Shown: positions 23,315-32,432, counted from the stretch's first letter. The stretch: DNA of 64,000 nt from Sinomonas sp. P10A9 (GCF_041022165.1 NZ_CP163302.1:2108001-2172000); one strand, 5' to 3'. Numbers and translations: made by a program. Notes: generated by a model from the letters alone, not told the origin.

Positions 23315-24541
23315 TCAGTCCTTCGCCTGGCCCAGCTGCGCGAGCCTCAGCGAGAGCAGGGCTCGCTCCCCCGCCCCCGGCGCGAGCCGGAGCGCCGAGC
23401 GGTACTCCTGCGCGGCGTCGTCCGCCCTGCCGAGCCGGCGCAGGAGATCCGCGCGCACCGCGTGGAAGACGTGGTAGCCGCCCAAATCAAGACCATCGAC
23501 GATCGCGAGAGCGGCCAACGGGCCCTCGACCTCCGCGACGGCTACGGCCCGATTGAGCTCGACGACGGGCCCGGGCGCCACCTCGGCCAACAGCCCGTAG
23601 AGCCTGACGATGCGGCGCCAGTCGGTCTCCTCGGGGCGGCGCGCTCCACTATGCACCGCCTGGATCGCCGCCTGGAGCTGATATGGTCCCAGACGGCCGC
23701 GGACGAGGCATCGCCGTACGAGGACCTGTGCCTCGGTCATGAACTCGCGGTCCCACGCGCCGCGGTCCTGCTCGGCCAGCGGGACCAGGATCCCGCCCGC
23801 GGCGGAGCGAGCGGCGCGGCGAGACTCGGAGAACAGGATGAGGGCGAGCAGTCCCTCCGCCTCGGGCTCCTCGGGCGCGAGGAGCACCATCGTCCGCGCG
23901 AGCCGCAGCGCCTCAGCGCACAGGCCTGTGCGCTCCGCGGGGTCGCCCAGTCCCGCCGAGTAGCCCTCGTTATAGATGAGGTAGACGACGGCGAGCACTC
24001 CCGCGAGCCGCTCGGGCAGCTCGGCCGCTCCGGGAATGCGGAACGGGATCCCGGCGTCCCGGATCTTGGCCTTGGCACGGGAAATCCGCTGGCCCATGGT
24101 CGGCTCGGCGACGAGGAAGGCAGCGGCGATCTGCGCCGTCGTGAGCCCGCCCAGCACCCTCAGCGCAAGGGCCACCCGGGCTGGCATCCCGAGGGCGGGA
24201 TGACAGCACGCGAACAGCAGCTTGAGGCGGTCGTCGCCGAAGACGTCGTCGTCGGACCCCGCCTCTGGCGTGCCGCCGGCGCGCAGCAGTGACGCCTCGG
24301 CCTCTTTCGGGCCGCGCGCGGCTTCGCGCCGGAATCGGTCGACGGCGCGGCGGCGCGCCGTCGTGATGATCCACGCGCCGGGCTGCTCGGGCAGGCCATC
24401 AGCGGGCCAACGCTCGGCCGCAACGGCGAACGCTTCCTGAACGGCGTCCTCGGCGAGGCCGAGATCGCCCGTGGTCCGCAGGAGAATCGACACCGCACGG
24501 CCGTATTCCTCCCGGAATACGGCCGCGACGGCGTCACGCAT
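23315..24541 (-). CDS. ECF42-type RNA polymerase sigma factor with C-terminal TPR-like domain
   Basis: This 408-residue sigma factor has region 2 (about residues 5-75; GLAEDAVQEAFAVAAERWP), region 4 (about 110-165; ALRVLGGLTTAQIAAAF) and a long C-terminal extension of about 230 residues rich in TPR-like helices (LYGLLAEVAPGPVVELNRAV). Such an extension, no anti-sigma gene, and a YCII/DGPF gene immediately upstream are hallmarks of the ECF42 group. The start is ATG 24541 or the adjoining GTG at 24544, 13 bp after the YCII stop, so the two genes form an operon. A likely target promoter lies at 24955-24981. Confidence 0.9.
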   Translation of the reverse strand: MRDAVAAVFREEYGRAVSILLRTTGDLGLAEDAVQEAFAVAAERWPADGLPEQPGAWIITTARRRAVDRFRREAARGPKEAEASLLRAGGTPEAGSDDDVFGDDRLKLLFACCHPALGMPARVALALRVLGGLTTAQIAAAFLVAEPTMGQRISRAKAKIRDAGIPFRIPGAAELPERLAGVLAVVYLIYNEGYSAGLGDPAERTGLCAEALRLARTMVLLAPEEPEAEGLLALILFSESRRAARSAAGGILVPLAEQDRGAWDREFMTEAQVLVRRCLVRGRLGPYQLQAAIQAVHSGARRPEETDWRRIVRLYGLLAEVAPGPVVELNRAVAVAEVEGPLAALAIVDGLDLGGYHVFHAVRADLLRRLGRADDAAQEYRSALRLAPGAGERALLSLRLAQLGQAKD

Positions 24542-24554
24542 CACGGGCAGCCGA

Positions 24555-24905
24555 TCATCCAGGGAGGCCAGCGAAGGCCCGGACCTCGATCGGGAGACCC
24601 GTGATTTCGGCGAATCGGCGGGCCCACACGAGCGCCGCGTCGAGATCCGGCGCGTCGATGATGTCGAATCCGCCCAGATGCTCCTTGCCTTCAAGGTAGG
24701 GTCCGTCGGTGATGAGGACCTCTCCCCCTTCGGCGCGCAGCACGGTGGACCCGCCAGCGTCCGCGAGCCCATTGCCGAAGACGAAAGCACCGGCGGCCTT
24801 GAGATCCTCGGTGAGCTCGCCGAGCTTCGCCATGACGGGCGCGAGGAATTCTGGCGGTGGCACGACGCCGTCGGGCTGGTACATGCTGATCAGGTACTGC
24901 GGCAT
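24555..24905 (-). CDS. YCII-related (DGPF domain) protein
   Basis: This 116-residue protein has a ferredoxin-like YCII fold and the motif LITDGPYLEGKEHLGGF, a variant of the DGPF signature (DGPY here). DGPF proteins are the constant partners of ECF42 sigma factors and may sense or modify a signal; the biochemical role is not established. The ATG at 24905 has a strong CAGGAGG upstream. It precedes the sigma gene in an operon. The promoter region carries TGTCGA-N17-CGTC on the same strand, which fits direct control by the sigma factor. Confidence 0.88.
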   Translation of the reverse strand: MPQYLISMYQPDGVVPPPEFLAPVMAKLGELTEDLKAAGAFVFGNGLADAGGSTVLRAEGGEVLITDGPYLEGKEHLGGFDIIDAPDLDAALVWARRFAEITGLPIEVRAFAGLPG

Positions 24906-24954
24906 GGTTCTCGCCTCCTGTGACTTGGGGGCCCCAGTGGCCCCTCGCCTACTG

Positions 24955-24981
24955 GACGAACAGAGCCCGGGTTCTTCGACA
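24955..24981 (-). promoter_or_regulatory. Candidate ECF42-dependent promoter
   Basis: On the minus strand TGTCGA (24981-24976) is followed by 17 nt and CGTC (24958-24955), about 50 nt upstream of the YCII start. From memory, ECF42 promoters carry TGTCGA at -35 and a CGTC-like -10. This would make the operon autoregulated. Confidence 0.55.
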
Positions 24982-25039
24982 GCCCGCCCCTCGAGTCCTG
25001 GGGACGCGAGCGTAGATCGTAGCACCGTAGGGTGGAGGA

Positions 25040-25438
25040 ATGCAGTCCTCGGAACCCGATCTCCCGCGCACGGCTGCCATTGCAGCCGTCGCCGACCTCA
25101 TCGTCGTCCTCGCGTTCGCCGCCACCGGCCGAGCGACCCACAACCTTGACAGCCCTGTGCTGGGCGTCCTGGCCACGGCATGGCCGTTCGTCGTCGGCCT
25201 CGCCGCGGCATGGGCCGCCGTGCGCCTCTGGCGCCGACCGCTGAGCGTGTGGCCCGCGGGTATCTCGGCGTGGCTCGGCAGCTACCTGATCGGCATGCTC
25301 CTGCGCTGGGCGACGGGCGGTGGTATGGCGACGCCGTTCCTCCTCGTTGCGCTCGGCACCCTTGGTGTGTTCCTCGTGGGATGGCGCGCCGCGGTCCTCG
25401 GGATCCGTGCGGCCCGCCGCACGAGCGCCGACCGCTAG
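25040..25438 (+). CDS. DUF3054 membrane protein
   Basis: This 132-residue protein has four transmembrane helices and a DUF3054 pattern (AAVADLIVVLAFAATGR near the start, ISAWLGSYLIGMLLR in the middle). The function is unknown in this common actinobacterial family. GGAGGA directly before the ATG can serve as ribosome site, while TAGGGT six bases before the ATG could equally give a leaderless transcript. It is divergent from the YCII/sigma operon. Confidence 0.85.
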   Translation: MQSSEPDLPRTAAIAAVADLIVVLAFAATGRATHNLDSPVLGVLATAWPFVVGLAAAWAAVRLWRRPLSVWPAGISAWLGSYLIGMLLRWATGGGMATPFLLVALGTLGVFLVGWRAAVLGIRAARRTSADR

Positions 25439-25477
25439 GCTGGTGGAAGGGAACGCCCCCTTGTCGAATGGAGGACC

Positions 25478-25756
25478 ATGATCACGGCATTCGTCTTCAT
25501 CAAGACGGACTCGAAGAGGATTCCCGAGGCGGCTGAGGAGATCTCCGCCATTCCTGGGATCAGCGAGGTCTACTCCGTCACCGGCGAGTGGGACCTCATC
25601 GCCGTCGCGCGGGTCCGCCAGCACGAGGACCTCGCCGACGTCGTCGCTGACCGTCTCTCAAAGGTGGAGGGCGTCGTCGAGACGACCACTCACATCGCGT
25701 TCCGCGCCTATTCCCGGCACGACCTCGACGCTGCGTTCTCCCTCGGCCTCACCTGA
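25478..25756 (+). CDS. Stand-alone Lrp/AsnC ligand-binding (RAM) domain protein
   Basis: This 92-residue RAM domain has no DNA-binding part: MITAFVFIKTDSKRIPEAAE, GVSE-like centre (GISEVYSVTGEWDL), and a C-terminal strand. Such proteins bind amino acids and assemble as ring oligomers; they may modulate full-length Lrp proteins or enzymes. It is encoded next to trpD and the respiratory cluster, a recurrent actinobacterial arrangement. The ATG is preceded by GGAGG; a TAGGCT hexamer lies at 25436-25441. The gene ends at a bidirectional terminator shared with trpD. Confidence 0.88.
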   Translation: MITAFVFIKTDSKRIPEAAEEISAIPGISEVYSVTGEWDLIAVARVRQHEDLADVVADRLSKVEGVVETTTHIAFRAYSRHDLDAAFSLGLT

Positions 25757-25765
25757 GCTCACCGA

Positions 25766-25807
25766 CGAAGGGTGCCGGACCGCTGTGCAGCGGTCCGGCC
25801 CCCTTCG
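25766..25807. terminator. Bidirectional terminator between the RAM gene and trpD
   Basis: An 11-bp perfect inner stem (25774-25784 with 25789-25799, loop GTGC) is extended by a 7-bp outer stem CGAAGGG/CCCTTCG after one mismatch. Confidence 0.82.
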
Positions 25808-25827
25808 GTGTGGCGTCGAGCATCCCG

Positions 25828-26928
25828 TCAGCCGCGCGTGAAGGCGACCCAAGCCTCGAGTGCACGGGCGGCTGCTCCCGAGTCGATCGACTCCTCGGCG
25901 CGCTGCTTCGCGGCGGCGAGGCGGCTGAGAAGGGGGCCCTCGGCGTTGATGTCGTACGCAACGAGGCCGGCCGCAGCGTTGAGCACGACAGCGTCGCGCA
26001 CCGGGCCGCGTTCGCCGGCGAGGGTGCGCCGCACGACTTCTGCGTTGTGTGCGGCGTCGCCGCCCCGGAGGTCATCGAGGGTTGCGCGCGGAATGCCGAG
26101 GTCCTCTGGGTCGAGCACTGACTCCGCGACGGCGCCGTCCCTGACCTCCCAGACGTGTGACGTCGTCGTGATGGTGAGTTCGTCCAGCCCGTCGTCGCCG
26201 CGGAAGACGAGCCCTCGGCTGCCGCGCTCGGCCAAGACGCCCGCGATGAGGGGGGCCATCCGTGCATCGGCGGCACCGACTGCGGAGGCCTGCACGTTCG
26301 CCGGGTTCGTGAGCGGGCCGAGGATATTGAAGGCTGTAGGGATCGCGAGCTGCTTGCGGGGAACCGCCGTGTAGCGGAACGACGGGTGGAAGACCTGGGC
26401 GAAGCAGAACGTGATGCCGCACTCCTCGGCGGCTTCCGCGACTCGATCGACGCCCATGTCCAGACGGACGCCGAGTGCCTCGAGGACGTCAGCGGAGCCT
26501 GATGAGGACGACGCCGCGCGGTTGCCGTGCTTGACGACCTTCGCCCCGGCCCCGGCCATCACGAGGGCTGCGGTGCTGGAGATGTTGACGGTGTTCTGCT
26601 GGTCGCCGCCAGTGCCGACGATGTCGAGCTTCTCCCCCGAGATGGTGATCGGCGTGGCACGGGCGACCATGCCCTTGACCAGACCCGCCAGCTCCTCTAC
26701 CGTCTCACCCTTGGCCTTGAGGCCAACGAGGAAGCCCGCGATCTGGACGTCGGTCGCGTCTCCGGCCATGATGGTGTCCATCGCCCACGCGGTCTCGGCC
26801 TGACTCAGGTCGCGTCCCGCCACGAGCGTTCCGATGAGCGAGCGCCACGTAGGCGTCGGCACGTGCGCAGATTCACGCTCAGACGATTCCAGATCGGCAG
26901 ATTCGCTGCCTGAAGCCTCGGTAGTCAC
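25828..26928 (-). CDS. trpD: Anthranilate phosphoribosyltransferase
   Basis: TrpD transfers the phosphoribosyl group of PRPP to anthranilate, the second step of tryptophan synthesis, in the cytosol. The 366 residues show the PRPP loop [13 protein letters not shown] and the anthranilate-site [21 protein letters not shown], with the family N-terminal helices after a 25-residue Glu/Ser-rich extension. It starts at GTG 26928, six bases after TAGCAT (26935-26940), suggesting a leaderless transcript. It is separate from any trp operon and divergent from ctaE, as in many actinobacteria. Confidence 0.95.
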   Translation of the reverse strand: MTTEASGSESADLESSERESAHVPTPTWRSLIGTLVAGRDLSQAETAWAMDTIMAGDATDVQIAGFLVGLKAKGETVEELAGLVKGMVARATPITISGEKLDIVGTGGDQQNTVNISSTAALVMAGAGAKVVKHGNRAASSSSGSADVLEALGVRLDMGVDRVAEAAEECGITFCFAQVFHPSFRYTAVPRKQLAIPTAFNILGPLTNPANVQASAVGAADARMAPLIAGVLAERGSRGLVFRGDDGLDELTITTTSHVWEVRDGAVAESVLDPEDLGIPRATLDDLRGGDAAHNAEVVRRTLAGERGPVRDAVVLNAAAGLVAYDINAEGPLLSRLAAAKQRAEESIDSGAAARALEAWVAFTRG

Positions 26929-26960
26929 TCGTTGATGCTAACGGATCCGCGTGTTTTCGA

Positions 26961-27028
26961 GGGTTTGTAGAAAAAGTTCCCAGAAGGGGCGGTTCGCGTT
27001 GGGCGAACCCGGGGTTTGTAGACATAAT
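26961..27028. promoter_or_regulatory. trpD/ctaE divergent promoter region with repeats
   Basis: On the + strand a TTGGGC-N18-CATAAT promoter (26999-27028) ends six bases before the ctaE GTG. GGTTCGC-N5-GCGAACC (26991-27009) forms a perfect inverted repeat over the -35. The 11-mer GGGTTTGTAGA occurs twice (26961-26971 and 27012-27022), the second copy touching the -10. These could be binding sites for a respiration regulator. Confidence 0.45.
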
Positions 27029-27034
27029 GTCCTT

Positions 27035-27673
27035 GTGACGACAGCGACTCATGCCCCGACAACCCCGGCACATCCCACGCTGAATCGCCCCAACATGGTC
27101 TCGGTCGGGACCGTGGTGTGGCTGTCCAGTGAGCTGATGTTCTTTGCCGGGCTCTTTGCCATGTACTTCTCCCTGCGGGCCGCCTCGAGCGACCTCTGGT
27201 CCGAGGAGACATCCAAGCTCAACTTCCCCTTCGCCCTCGTGAACACGATCGTCCTCGTGGCGAGCTCCTTCACGTGCCAGATGGGCGTCTTCGCCGCGGA
27301 GCGGCTCCAGCCCCGTCGATCGGGCGGCGTCTTCGCATTCGTCCGCTGGGGCATGACCGAGTGGTTCATGCTGACCTTCCTCATGGGGGCGTTCTTCGTG
27401 GCCGGCCAGTCCACCGAGTACTCGATGCTCGTGTCGGAGCATGTCACGCTCGACGCCAACGCCTACGGCTCCGCCTTCTACATCACCACCGGCTTCCACG
27501 GGCTCCACGTGATGGGCGGCCTGATCGCGTTCCTCTTCATCATCGGCCGTGCCTACGCGGCCAAGCGCTTCGGCCATTACGAAGCCACGGCGGCCATCGT
27601 CACCTCGTACTACTGGCACTTCGTGGACGTCGTATGGATCGGGCTCTTCCTGGTCATCTACGTGCTCAAGTAG
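27035..27673 (+). CDS. ctaE: Cytochrome c oxidase subunit III
   Basis: This is subunit III of the aa3-type oxidase, 212 residues with five transmembrane helices in the actinobacterial form ([62 protein letters not shown]). It supports proton uptake and stability of the oxidase. I use the GTG at 27035, because CATAAT ends six bases earlier and no ribosome site is present, so the mRNA is probably leaderless. It is followed by qcrCAB; together with ctaC, ctaD and ctaF they form the bcc-aa3 supercomplex. Confidence 0.93.
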   Translation: MTTATHAPTTPAHPTLNRPNMVSVGTVVWLSSELMFFAGLFAMYFSLRAASSDLWSEETSKLNFPFALVNTIVLVASSFTCQMGVFAAERLQPRRSGGVFAFVRWGMTEWFMLTFLMGAFFVAGQSTEYSMLVSEHVTLDANAYGSAFYITTGFHGLHVMGGLIAFLFIIGRAYAAKRFGHYEATAAIVTSYYWHFVDVVWIGLFLVIYVLK

Positions 27674-27744
27674 CGCGTACCACAGCAGCAGATCTCGGAC
27701 CGCGCCCCCCGCGGCGGCGGCAGGATACGGATAGGAACGGATTC

Positions 27745-28530
27745 GTGAAGGCACTCTCGCAGAAGCGGCGTCATCCGCTGGCAGTCATCGCACTGCTGGT
27801 CATGGGGCTGCTGCTGACTGGCGGCATGTACGCCATGATCAGCACGGCCAATAAGGCCAAGGCCGATACCAGCTTCTCCGCATCAGATGTCAGCGAGGGC
27901 CAGAAGCTCTTTGTTGCGAACTGTGCGACCTGCCACGGGATGGGGGCATCAGGCACCGCTGCCGGCCCGTCGCTCGTGGGTGTCGGCGCCGCGGCGGTGG
28001 ACTTCCAGGTCGGCACCGGCCGCATGCCGATGCAGATGAACGGCCCGCAGGCGCAGAAGAAGCCGGTCCAGTTCAGCGATGACCAGACCAAGCAGCTCGC
28101 CGCGTACGTCGCATCGATCGGCCCCGGCCCGGCGCTGCCCGACGAGGCCATGCTCGACGGCAAGGGTGACGCAACCCACGGTGGCGAGCTCTTCCGTGTC
28201 AACTGCGCCATGTGCCACAACGCCGCCGCTGCCGGTGGCGCGCTGACGCGGGGCAAGTTCGCTCCGTCACTCGCTGGCGTGACGTCGAAGCACATCTACG
28301 AGGCCATGGCGACCGGCCCGCAGAACATGCCGGTGTTCTCGGACGCCAACATCTCCCCCGAGGGCAAGCGCGACATCATCACGTTCCTCACGACCATCGA
28401 GTCGCAGGGCTCTCCCGGCGGTGCCGATCTCGGCTCGCTCGGCCCGGTCTCCGAGGGGCTGTTCGTGTGGGTGGCCGGACTCGGAATCATCATCGCGTTC
28501 ACGATCTGGCTGACGTCCCGCACGTCCTGA
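27745..28530 (+). CDS. qcrC: Cytochrome bc1 complex diheme cytochrome c subunit
   Basis: QcrC is the diheme c-type cytochrome that carries electrons directly from the Rieske centre to the CuA site of the oxidase in actinobacterial supercomplexes. The 261 residues include an N-terminal membrane helix (about 11-31), two CxxCH heme sites (CATCH at 60-64, CAMCH at 154-158) and a C-terminal membrane helix. The start is GTG 27745 with AGGA eight bases upstream. It lies between ctaE and qcrA. Confidence 0.95.
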   Translation: MKALSQKRRHPLAVIALLVMGLLLTGGMYAMISTANKAKADTSFSASDVSEGQKLFVANCATCHGMGASGTAAGPSLVGVGAAAVDFQVGTGRMPMQMNGPQAQKKPVQFSDDQTKQLAAYVASIGPGPALPDEAMLDGKGDATHGGELFRVNCAMCHNAAAAGGALTRGKFAPSLAGVTSKHIYEAMATGPQNMPVFSDANISPEGKRDIITFLTTIESQGSPGGADLGSLGPVSEGLFVWVAGLGIIIAFTIWLTSRTS

Positions 28531-28622
28531 CGCCACAGCGCAGCGCAGTTTGGGCCGTCCATGTGGCGGCAACGTTTTGAACATGGTCCCCGGACCGGGG
28601 GCCAGGAAGGATGAGGGGAAAT

Positions 28623-29669
28623 ATGGGCAACCATAGTGACGGTTCTCCCCAGAGTGGCGGCGCCGTAGCTACGGCTGGTCAGACAGAGAAGTTTGCGGAT
28701 CCAGGACTCCCACCGCATCGTCTCCGTCTGGCCGACACCGACCCCAGGGCTGCGAAGCGTGCTGAGCGCCAGGTCACGATTCTGTTCATCGTCTCGGTGA
28801 TCGGCACTGTCGTGTTCCTCGTCTCGTACTTCGCCATTGACCTGGGCAGCGATTCGACGATCTCGACCATCCGCCTGCAGAACATCCTGCTCGGTGTCGG
28901 TACAGCGTTCGCCATGCTGGGCATCGGCACCGGCATCGTTCACTGGGCGAAGGCCCTCATGCCGGACCACGAGGTGTCCGAGTCGCGCCACCCGGTGCGT
29001 TCCGAAGAGGACCGCGCCGCAGCCGTCAAGATCGTTGACGACATCATCGAGGAGACGGGGATCAAGCGCCGCCCCCTCATCCGGAACACCCTCATCGGTG
29101 CGATGGCGCTCGCCCCGCTCCCGGCGCTCGCGGTCTTCGGTGACCTCGGGCCCAATGCGGGCGATAGGCTCCGCCACACGATGTGGGCGCCGAAGGACGG
29201 AAAGAAGATCCGCCTCACCCGCGACCCTGATGGCACCCCCATCAAGGCCTCGGACGTGACGATCGGCTCTGCGTTCCACGTGATCCCCGAGGGTCTCAAC
29301 GACCTCACCGAGGGCAAGCTCAACGAGAAGGCGAAGTCCGTCGTCCTCCTCATGCGCCTCAATCCGGCTGATCTCCATATCTCCGCCGGGCGTGAGACCT
29401 GGAGCTACAACGGCATCGTTGCCTACTCCAAGATCTGCACCCACGTCGGCTGCCCTGTGGCCCTCTACGAGCAGCAGACGCACCACCTGCTGTGCCCGTG
29501 CCACCAGTCGACCTTCGACCTCACGCACGAGTGCGCAGTCATCTTCGGTCCGGCAAGCCGCCCGCTGCCCCAGCTGCCGATCGAGGTCGACGCCGAAGGC
29601 TACCTCGTGGCTACCTCGGACTTCCACGAATCTGTTGGACCTAGCTACTGGGAGCGTGAGTACTCGTGA
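28623..29669 (+). CDS. qcrA: Cytochrome bc1 complex Rieske iron-sulfur subunit
   Basis: QcrA is the Rieske subunit of the bcc complex, which accepts electrons from menaquinol at cytochrome b. This 348-residue actinobacterial form has an N-terminal extension with three transmembrane helices (about residues 50-70, 85-110 and 155-175). The 2Fe-2S ligands lie in CTHVGC (Cys272, His274) and CPCHQS (Cys291, His294). I use the ATG at 28623 after GAGGGGA; an in-frame ATG at 28611 would add four residues. The stop overlaps the qcrB start by four bases (GTGA), so the two are translationally coupled. Confidence 0.94.
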   Translation: MGNHSDGSPQSGGAVATAGQTEKFADPGLPPHRLRLADTDPRAAKRAERQVTILFIVSVIGTVVFLVSYFAIDLGSDSTISTIRLQNILLGVGTAFAMLGIGTGIVHWAKALMPDHEVSESRHPVRSEEDRAAAVKIVDDIIEETGIKRRPLIRNTLIGAMALAPLPALAVFGDLGPNAGDRLRHTMWAPKDGKKIRLTRDPDGTPIKASDVTIGSAFHVIPEGLNDLTEGKLNEKAKSVVLLMRLNPADLHISAGRETWSYNGIVAYSKICTHVGCPVALYEQQTHHLLCPCHQSTFDLTHECAVIFGPASRPLPQLPIEVDAEGYLVATSDFHESVGPSYWEREYS

Positions 29670-31351
29670 GCGGCACTACGGCCCCCACCTACCAGCCGCC
29701 GACCAAGGTCGGCCGCATCGCGGACTTCGTCGACCAGCGCACTGGCACGTCCTCGGTCCTCCGCGAATTCGGACGCAAGGTCTTCCCCGACCATTGGTCC
29801 TTCATGTTCGGCGAAGTTGCGCTGTACAGCTTCGTCATCCTGCTGATGTCGGGAACGTTCCTGACGTTCTTCTTCGACCCATCGATGGCGGAGACGCACT
29901 ACGACGGGGCCTATGTGCCGCTGCGCGGCATGGAGATGTCGGTCGCCTACCAGTCCTCGCTGCATATCTCGTTCGAGGTCCGTGGCGGCCTGTTCATGCG
30001 CCAGGTCCACCACTGGGCCGCGCTCCTCTTCGTTGCAGCAATGAGCGTGCACATGCTGCGCGTGTTCTTCACCGGAGCATTCCGCAAGCCGCGCGAGATG
30101 AACTGGGTCATCGGCGGCGTCCTGCTCATCCTGGGCATGGCCGCCGGCTTCACGGGCTACTCGCTCCCGGATGACCTCCTGTCGGGCAACGGCCTGCGCA
30201 TTATCGACGGCGTCATCAAGTCGATTCCGATCATCGGCACGTGGATCTCGATGTTCCTCTTCGGAGGTGAGTTCCCGGGCAACGCGATCATCGGGCGACT
30301 GTATGTGCTGCACATACTGCTCGTGCCTGCGATGATCCTGCTGTTCGTTGCGCTCCACCTCGTGTTCGTGGTGGTCCACAAGCACACGCAGTACCCTGGC
30401 CCCGGCCGCAACGACGGCAACGTCGTGGGGTACCCGCTGGGCCCGGTCTACGCAGCTAAGGCAGGCGGCTTCTTCTTCATCGTCTTCGGCATCATCGCGG
30501 CGATGGCAGCGTTCTTCACGATCAACCCGATCTGGAACTACGGGCCGTATGACCCGTCCCCCGTGTCCGCCGGCACCCAGCCCGACTGGTACATCGGTTG
30601 GGTTGACGGCGCGCTGCGCCTCATGCCGGGCGTTCTGGGTTCGCTGGACGGGTACCGTCAGCACTTCGAGTTCGTGATCTTTGGGCAGCAGACGCTCACG
30701 CTGAATGTGCTGCTCCCGGCCCTCGTCCCGGCGGGCATCGTGTTCACGGTGCTCTTCACGTACCCGTGGATCGAGCGCTGGATCACGAAGGACGAGCGCG
30801 AGCACCATGTTCTCGACCGCCCACGCAATGCGCCGACCCGCACGGCGATCGGCATGGCCGGATTCACGTTCTACTGCGTGATGTGGGCAGCGGCCGCGTC
30901 GGACCTGATCGCCACGCACTTCCACGTGGCACTGAACGATGTGACCTACTGGCTCCGGGCACTGTTCTTCGTCGGGCCGATCATCGCCTTCGTTGTCACG
31001 AAGCGCATTGCCCTCGCGCTGCAGCGCAAGGACCGCGAGATCGCACTCCATGGACGCGAGACGGGCCGGATCGTCCGCCTCCCCCACGGTGAGTTCATCG
31101 AGGTTCACGCTCCGCTCGACGAGTACAAGCGCTATCGCCTGGTCGGCTTCGAGTCGCCCACGGTGCTGGCCGCTCAGCCCAACGCCAAGGGCGTCGTCGA
31201 CCGCAAGGAGCGCCGTCGCGCCAAGCTGTCGCAGTGGTTCTTCGAGGATCGTGTTGCCCCCGCGACTCCGGCAGAGCTGGAGGCGGCCCACGCACACGGC
31301 CACCACGAGGCCATCGAGGCACACGACGAGGCCAAGAGCCTCGGTCGCTGA
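29666..31351 (+). CDS. qcrB: Cytochrome bc1 complex cytochrome b subunit
   Basis: QcrB is the membrane core of the bcc complex, oxidising menaquinol with two b hemes. The 561-residue protein has about eight to nine transmembrane helices. Heme-ligand histidines lie in QVHHWAALLFVAAMSVHMLR and in the helix containing VLHILLVPAMILLFVALHLV. The quinol-site PDW motif is seen in AGTQPDWYIGW (the mitochondrial PEW position). An actinobacterial C-terminal extension of about 120 cytosolic residues, rich in charge and ending with a His/Ala tail, follows the last helix. It starts at GTG 29666, overlapping qcrA. A 20-bp terminator follows. Confidence 0.95.
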   Translation: MSGTTAPTYQPPTKVGRIADFVDQRTGTSSVLREFGRKVFPDHWSFMFGEVALYSFVILLMSGTFLTFFFDPSMAETHYDGAYVPLRGMEMSVAYQSSLHISFEVRGGLFMRQVHHWAALLFVAAMSVHMLRVFFTGAFRKPREMNWVIGGVLLILGMAAGFTGYSLPDDLLSGNGLRIIDGVIKSIPIIGTWISMFLFGGEFPGNAIIGRLYVLHILLVPAMILLFVALHLVFVVVHKHTQYPGPGRNDGNVVGYPLGPVYAAKAGGFFFIVFGIIAAMAAFFTINPIWNYGPYDPSPVSAGTQPDWYIGWVDGALRLMPGVLGSLDGYRQHFEFVIFGQQTLTLNVLLPALVPAGIVFTVLFTYPWIERWITKDEREHHVLDRPRNAPTRTAIGMAGFTFYCVMWAAAASDLIATHFHVALNDVTYWLRALFFVGPIIAFVVTKRIALALQRKDREIALHGRETGRIVRLPHGEFIEVHAPLDEYKRYRLVGFESPTVLAAQPNAKGVVDRKERRRAKLSQWFFEDRVAPATPAELEAAHAHGHHEAIEAHDEAKSLGR

Positions 31352-31368
31352 CGCTGGCTCAGCCAAAC

Positions 31369-31412
31369 AAGAGGAGGACCCCCGCACCCTCTGGTGCGGG
31401 GGTCCTCCTCTT
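31369..31412. terminator. Bidirectional terminator, 20-bp perfect stem
   Basis: Arms 31369-31388 and 31393-31412 pair perfectly with loop CTCT; A-rich on the left and T-rich on the right (CTCTTTCTT), so it works in both directions between qcrB and the GntR gene. Confidence 0.9.
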
Positions 31413-31443
31413 TCTTCCGCCGTTGAACGGCTTCTGGCGGCGC

Positions 31444-32235
31444 TCAGGGCGCCTGAAATCGGTTCGGCGAGTAGTTGCGGGGCGACCGCAGCCCAGGCCG
31501 TTGCAGGGGCACCCAGAGCTTGTAGCGGTCGGCTCGGTAATAGGACACCGAATAGTCGACGACCGACTTGGCGACGTAGGCATGCCGTTGGATCTTGAGC
31601 AGGGGCGATCCCATCTCGACGCTGAGGAGGCGAGCCGTCGACGGCGACGCGGCGGTCGCCTCGATGGTGTCCTCCCCCCACTCCATCACGAGGCCGTACT
31701 TCTCGCTGAGCACTTGATAGAGGGATGCCGGCGGCGGGCCGTCGACGAAGCCCGGGACGCGGTGCGCAACGATGTAGTTCTCATCGACGCTCATGGGCTC
31801 CTTGTCCGCCAACAGGAGCCTCCGGAAGCGCACCACGGGCGTACCCTCATCAATCTGGAGCTCTCTCGCAAGGTAGGCTGAGGCGCCGATCTCCTCGAAG
31901 CTCAGTACCCGAGCATCCGGGACCATGCCCCGCCGCTGCATTTCCTCTGAGTAGGACGTCAGCTTCATCTGGAGGTCGACCTTCGGCCTGCTCACAAAAG
32001 TGCCGAGGCCCACGATGCGGTCGAGGACTCCTTCGGCGACGAGGGCATCGATGGCCTGCCGAACCGTCATGCGGGCCACACCGAACCGGAGCGAGAGGTC
32101 TCGCTCGGACGGCAACGGCGCCCCGGGCGTGAGCTTCGTGGTGATGTGCGACCGCAGGATCTCCCGGAGCTGGACGTACATGGCGGTCTTCGACGCACGA
32201 TCCAGCTCGCCGTCAATGGCCTCGGCGTGATGCAC
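31444..32235 (-). CDS. GntR/HutC-family transcriptional regulator
   Basis: This 263-residue regulator has an N-terminal GntR winged helix (about 15-80; LPSERDLSLRFGVARMTVRQAIDAL) and a C-terminal UTRA effector domain (about 100-240) that typically binds a sugar phosphate or amino compound. The ATG has AGGAGGA upstream. No sugar operon is adjacent: it lies between the qcr and cta gene clusters, both isolated by strong terminators, so its target is probably elsewhere. Confidence 0.9.
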   Translation of the reverse strand: MHHAEAIDGELDRASKTAMYVQLREILRSHITTKLTPGAPLPSERDLSLRFGVARMTVRQAIDALVAEGVLDRIVGLGTFVSRPKVDLQMKLTSYSEEMQRRGMVPDARVLSFEEIGASAYLARELQIDEGTPVVRFRRLLLADKEPMSVDENYIVAHRVPGFVDGPPPASLYQVLSEKYGLVMEWGEDTIEATAASPSTARLLSVEMGSPLLKIQRHAYVAKSVVDYSVSYYRADRYKLWVPLQRPGLRSPRNYSPNRFQAP

Positions 32236-32364
32236 GGTCCTCCTCGAGTGGCGCTGCGGTGGCCCTCTGAAGATGGCCGCGCGGCAGTGGCTTGCGATTC
32301 AATCCTGACACATGCTGCCGCGCTCTGCCTGTGGGGCTCCCCCAACCTGCCGACGCAGTACTCG

Positions 32365-32425
32365 ACGCACGAAGGCCGGTGGCCGGCACCCCGAGATGGG
32401 ATGCCGGCCACCGGCCTTCGTGCGT
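32365..32425 (-). terminator. Very strong terminator after ctaF, 24-bp perfect stem
   Basis: Arms 32365-32388 and 32402-32425 are perfectly complementary; after one mismatch a CCC/GGG extension closes the loop. It lies just beyond the ctaF stop and would end the ctaCDF transcript before the GntR gene. Confidence 0.85.
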
Positions 32426-32432
32426 TGGTGCG

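Noticed and set aside
29645..31681. A 678-codon open frame antisense to qcrB
   Set aside because: It covers a clear cytochrome b gene; the composition (Glu/Arg/His/Val) is that of a reverse-strand shadow.
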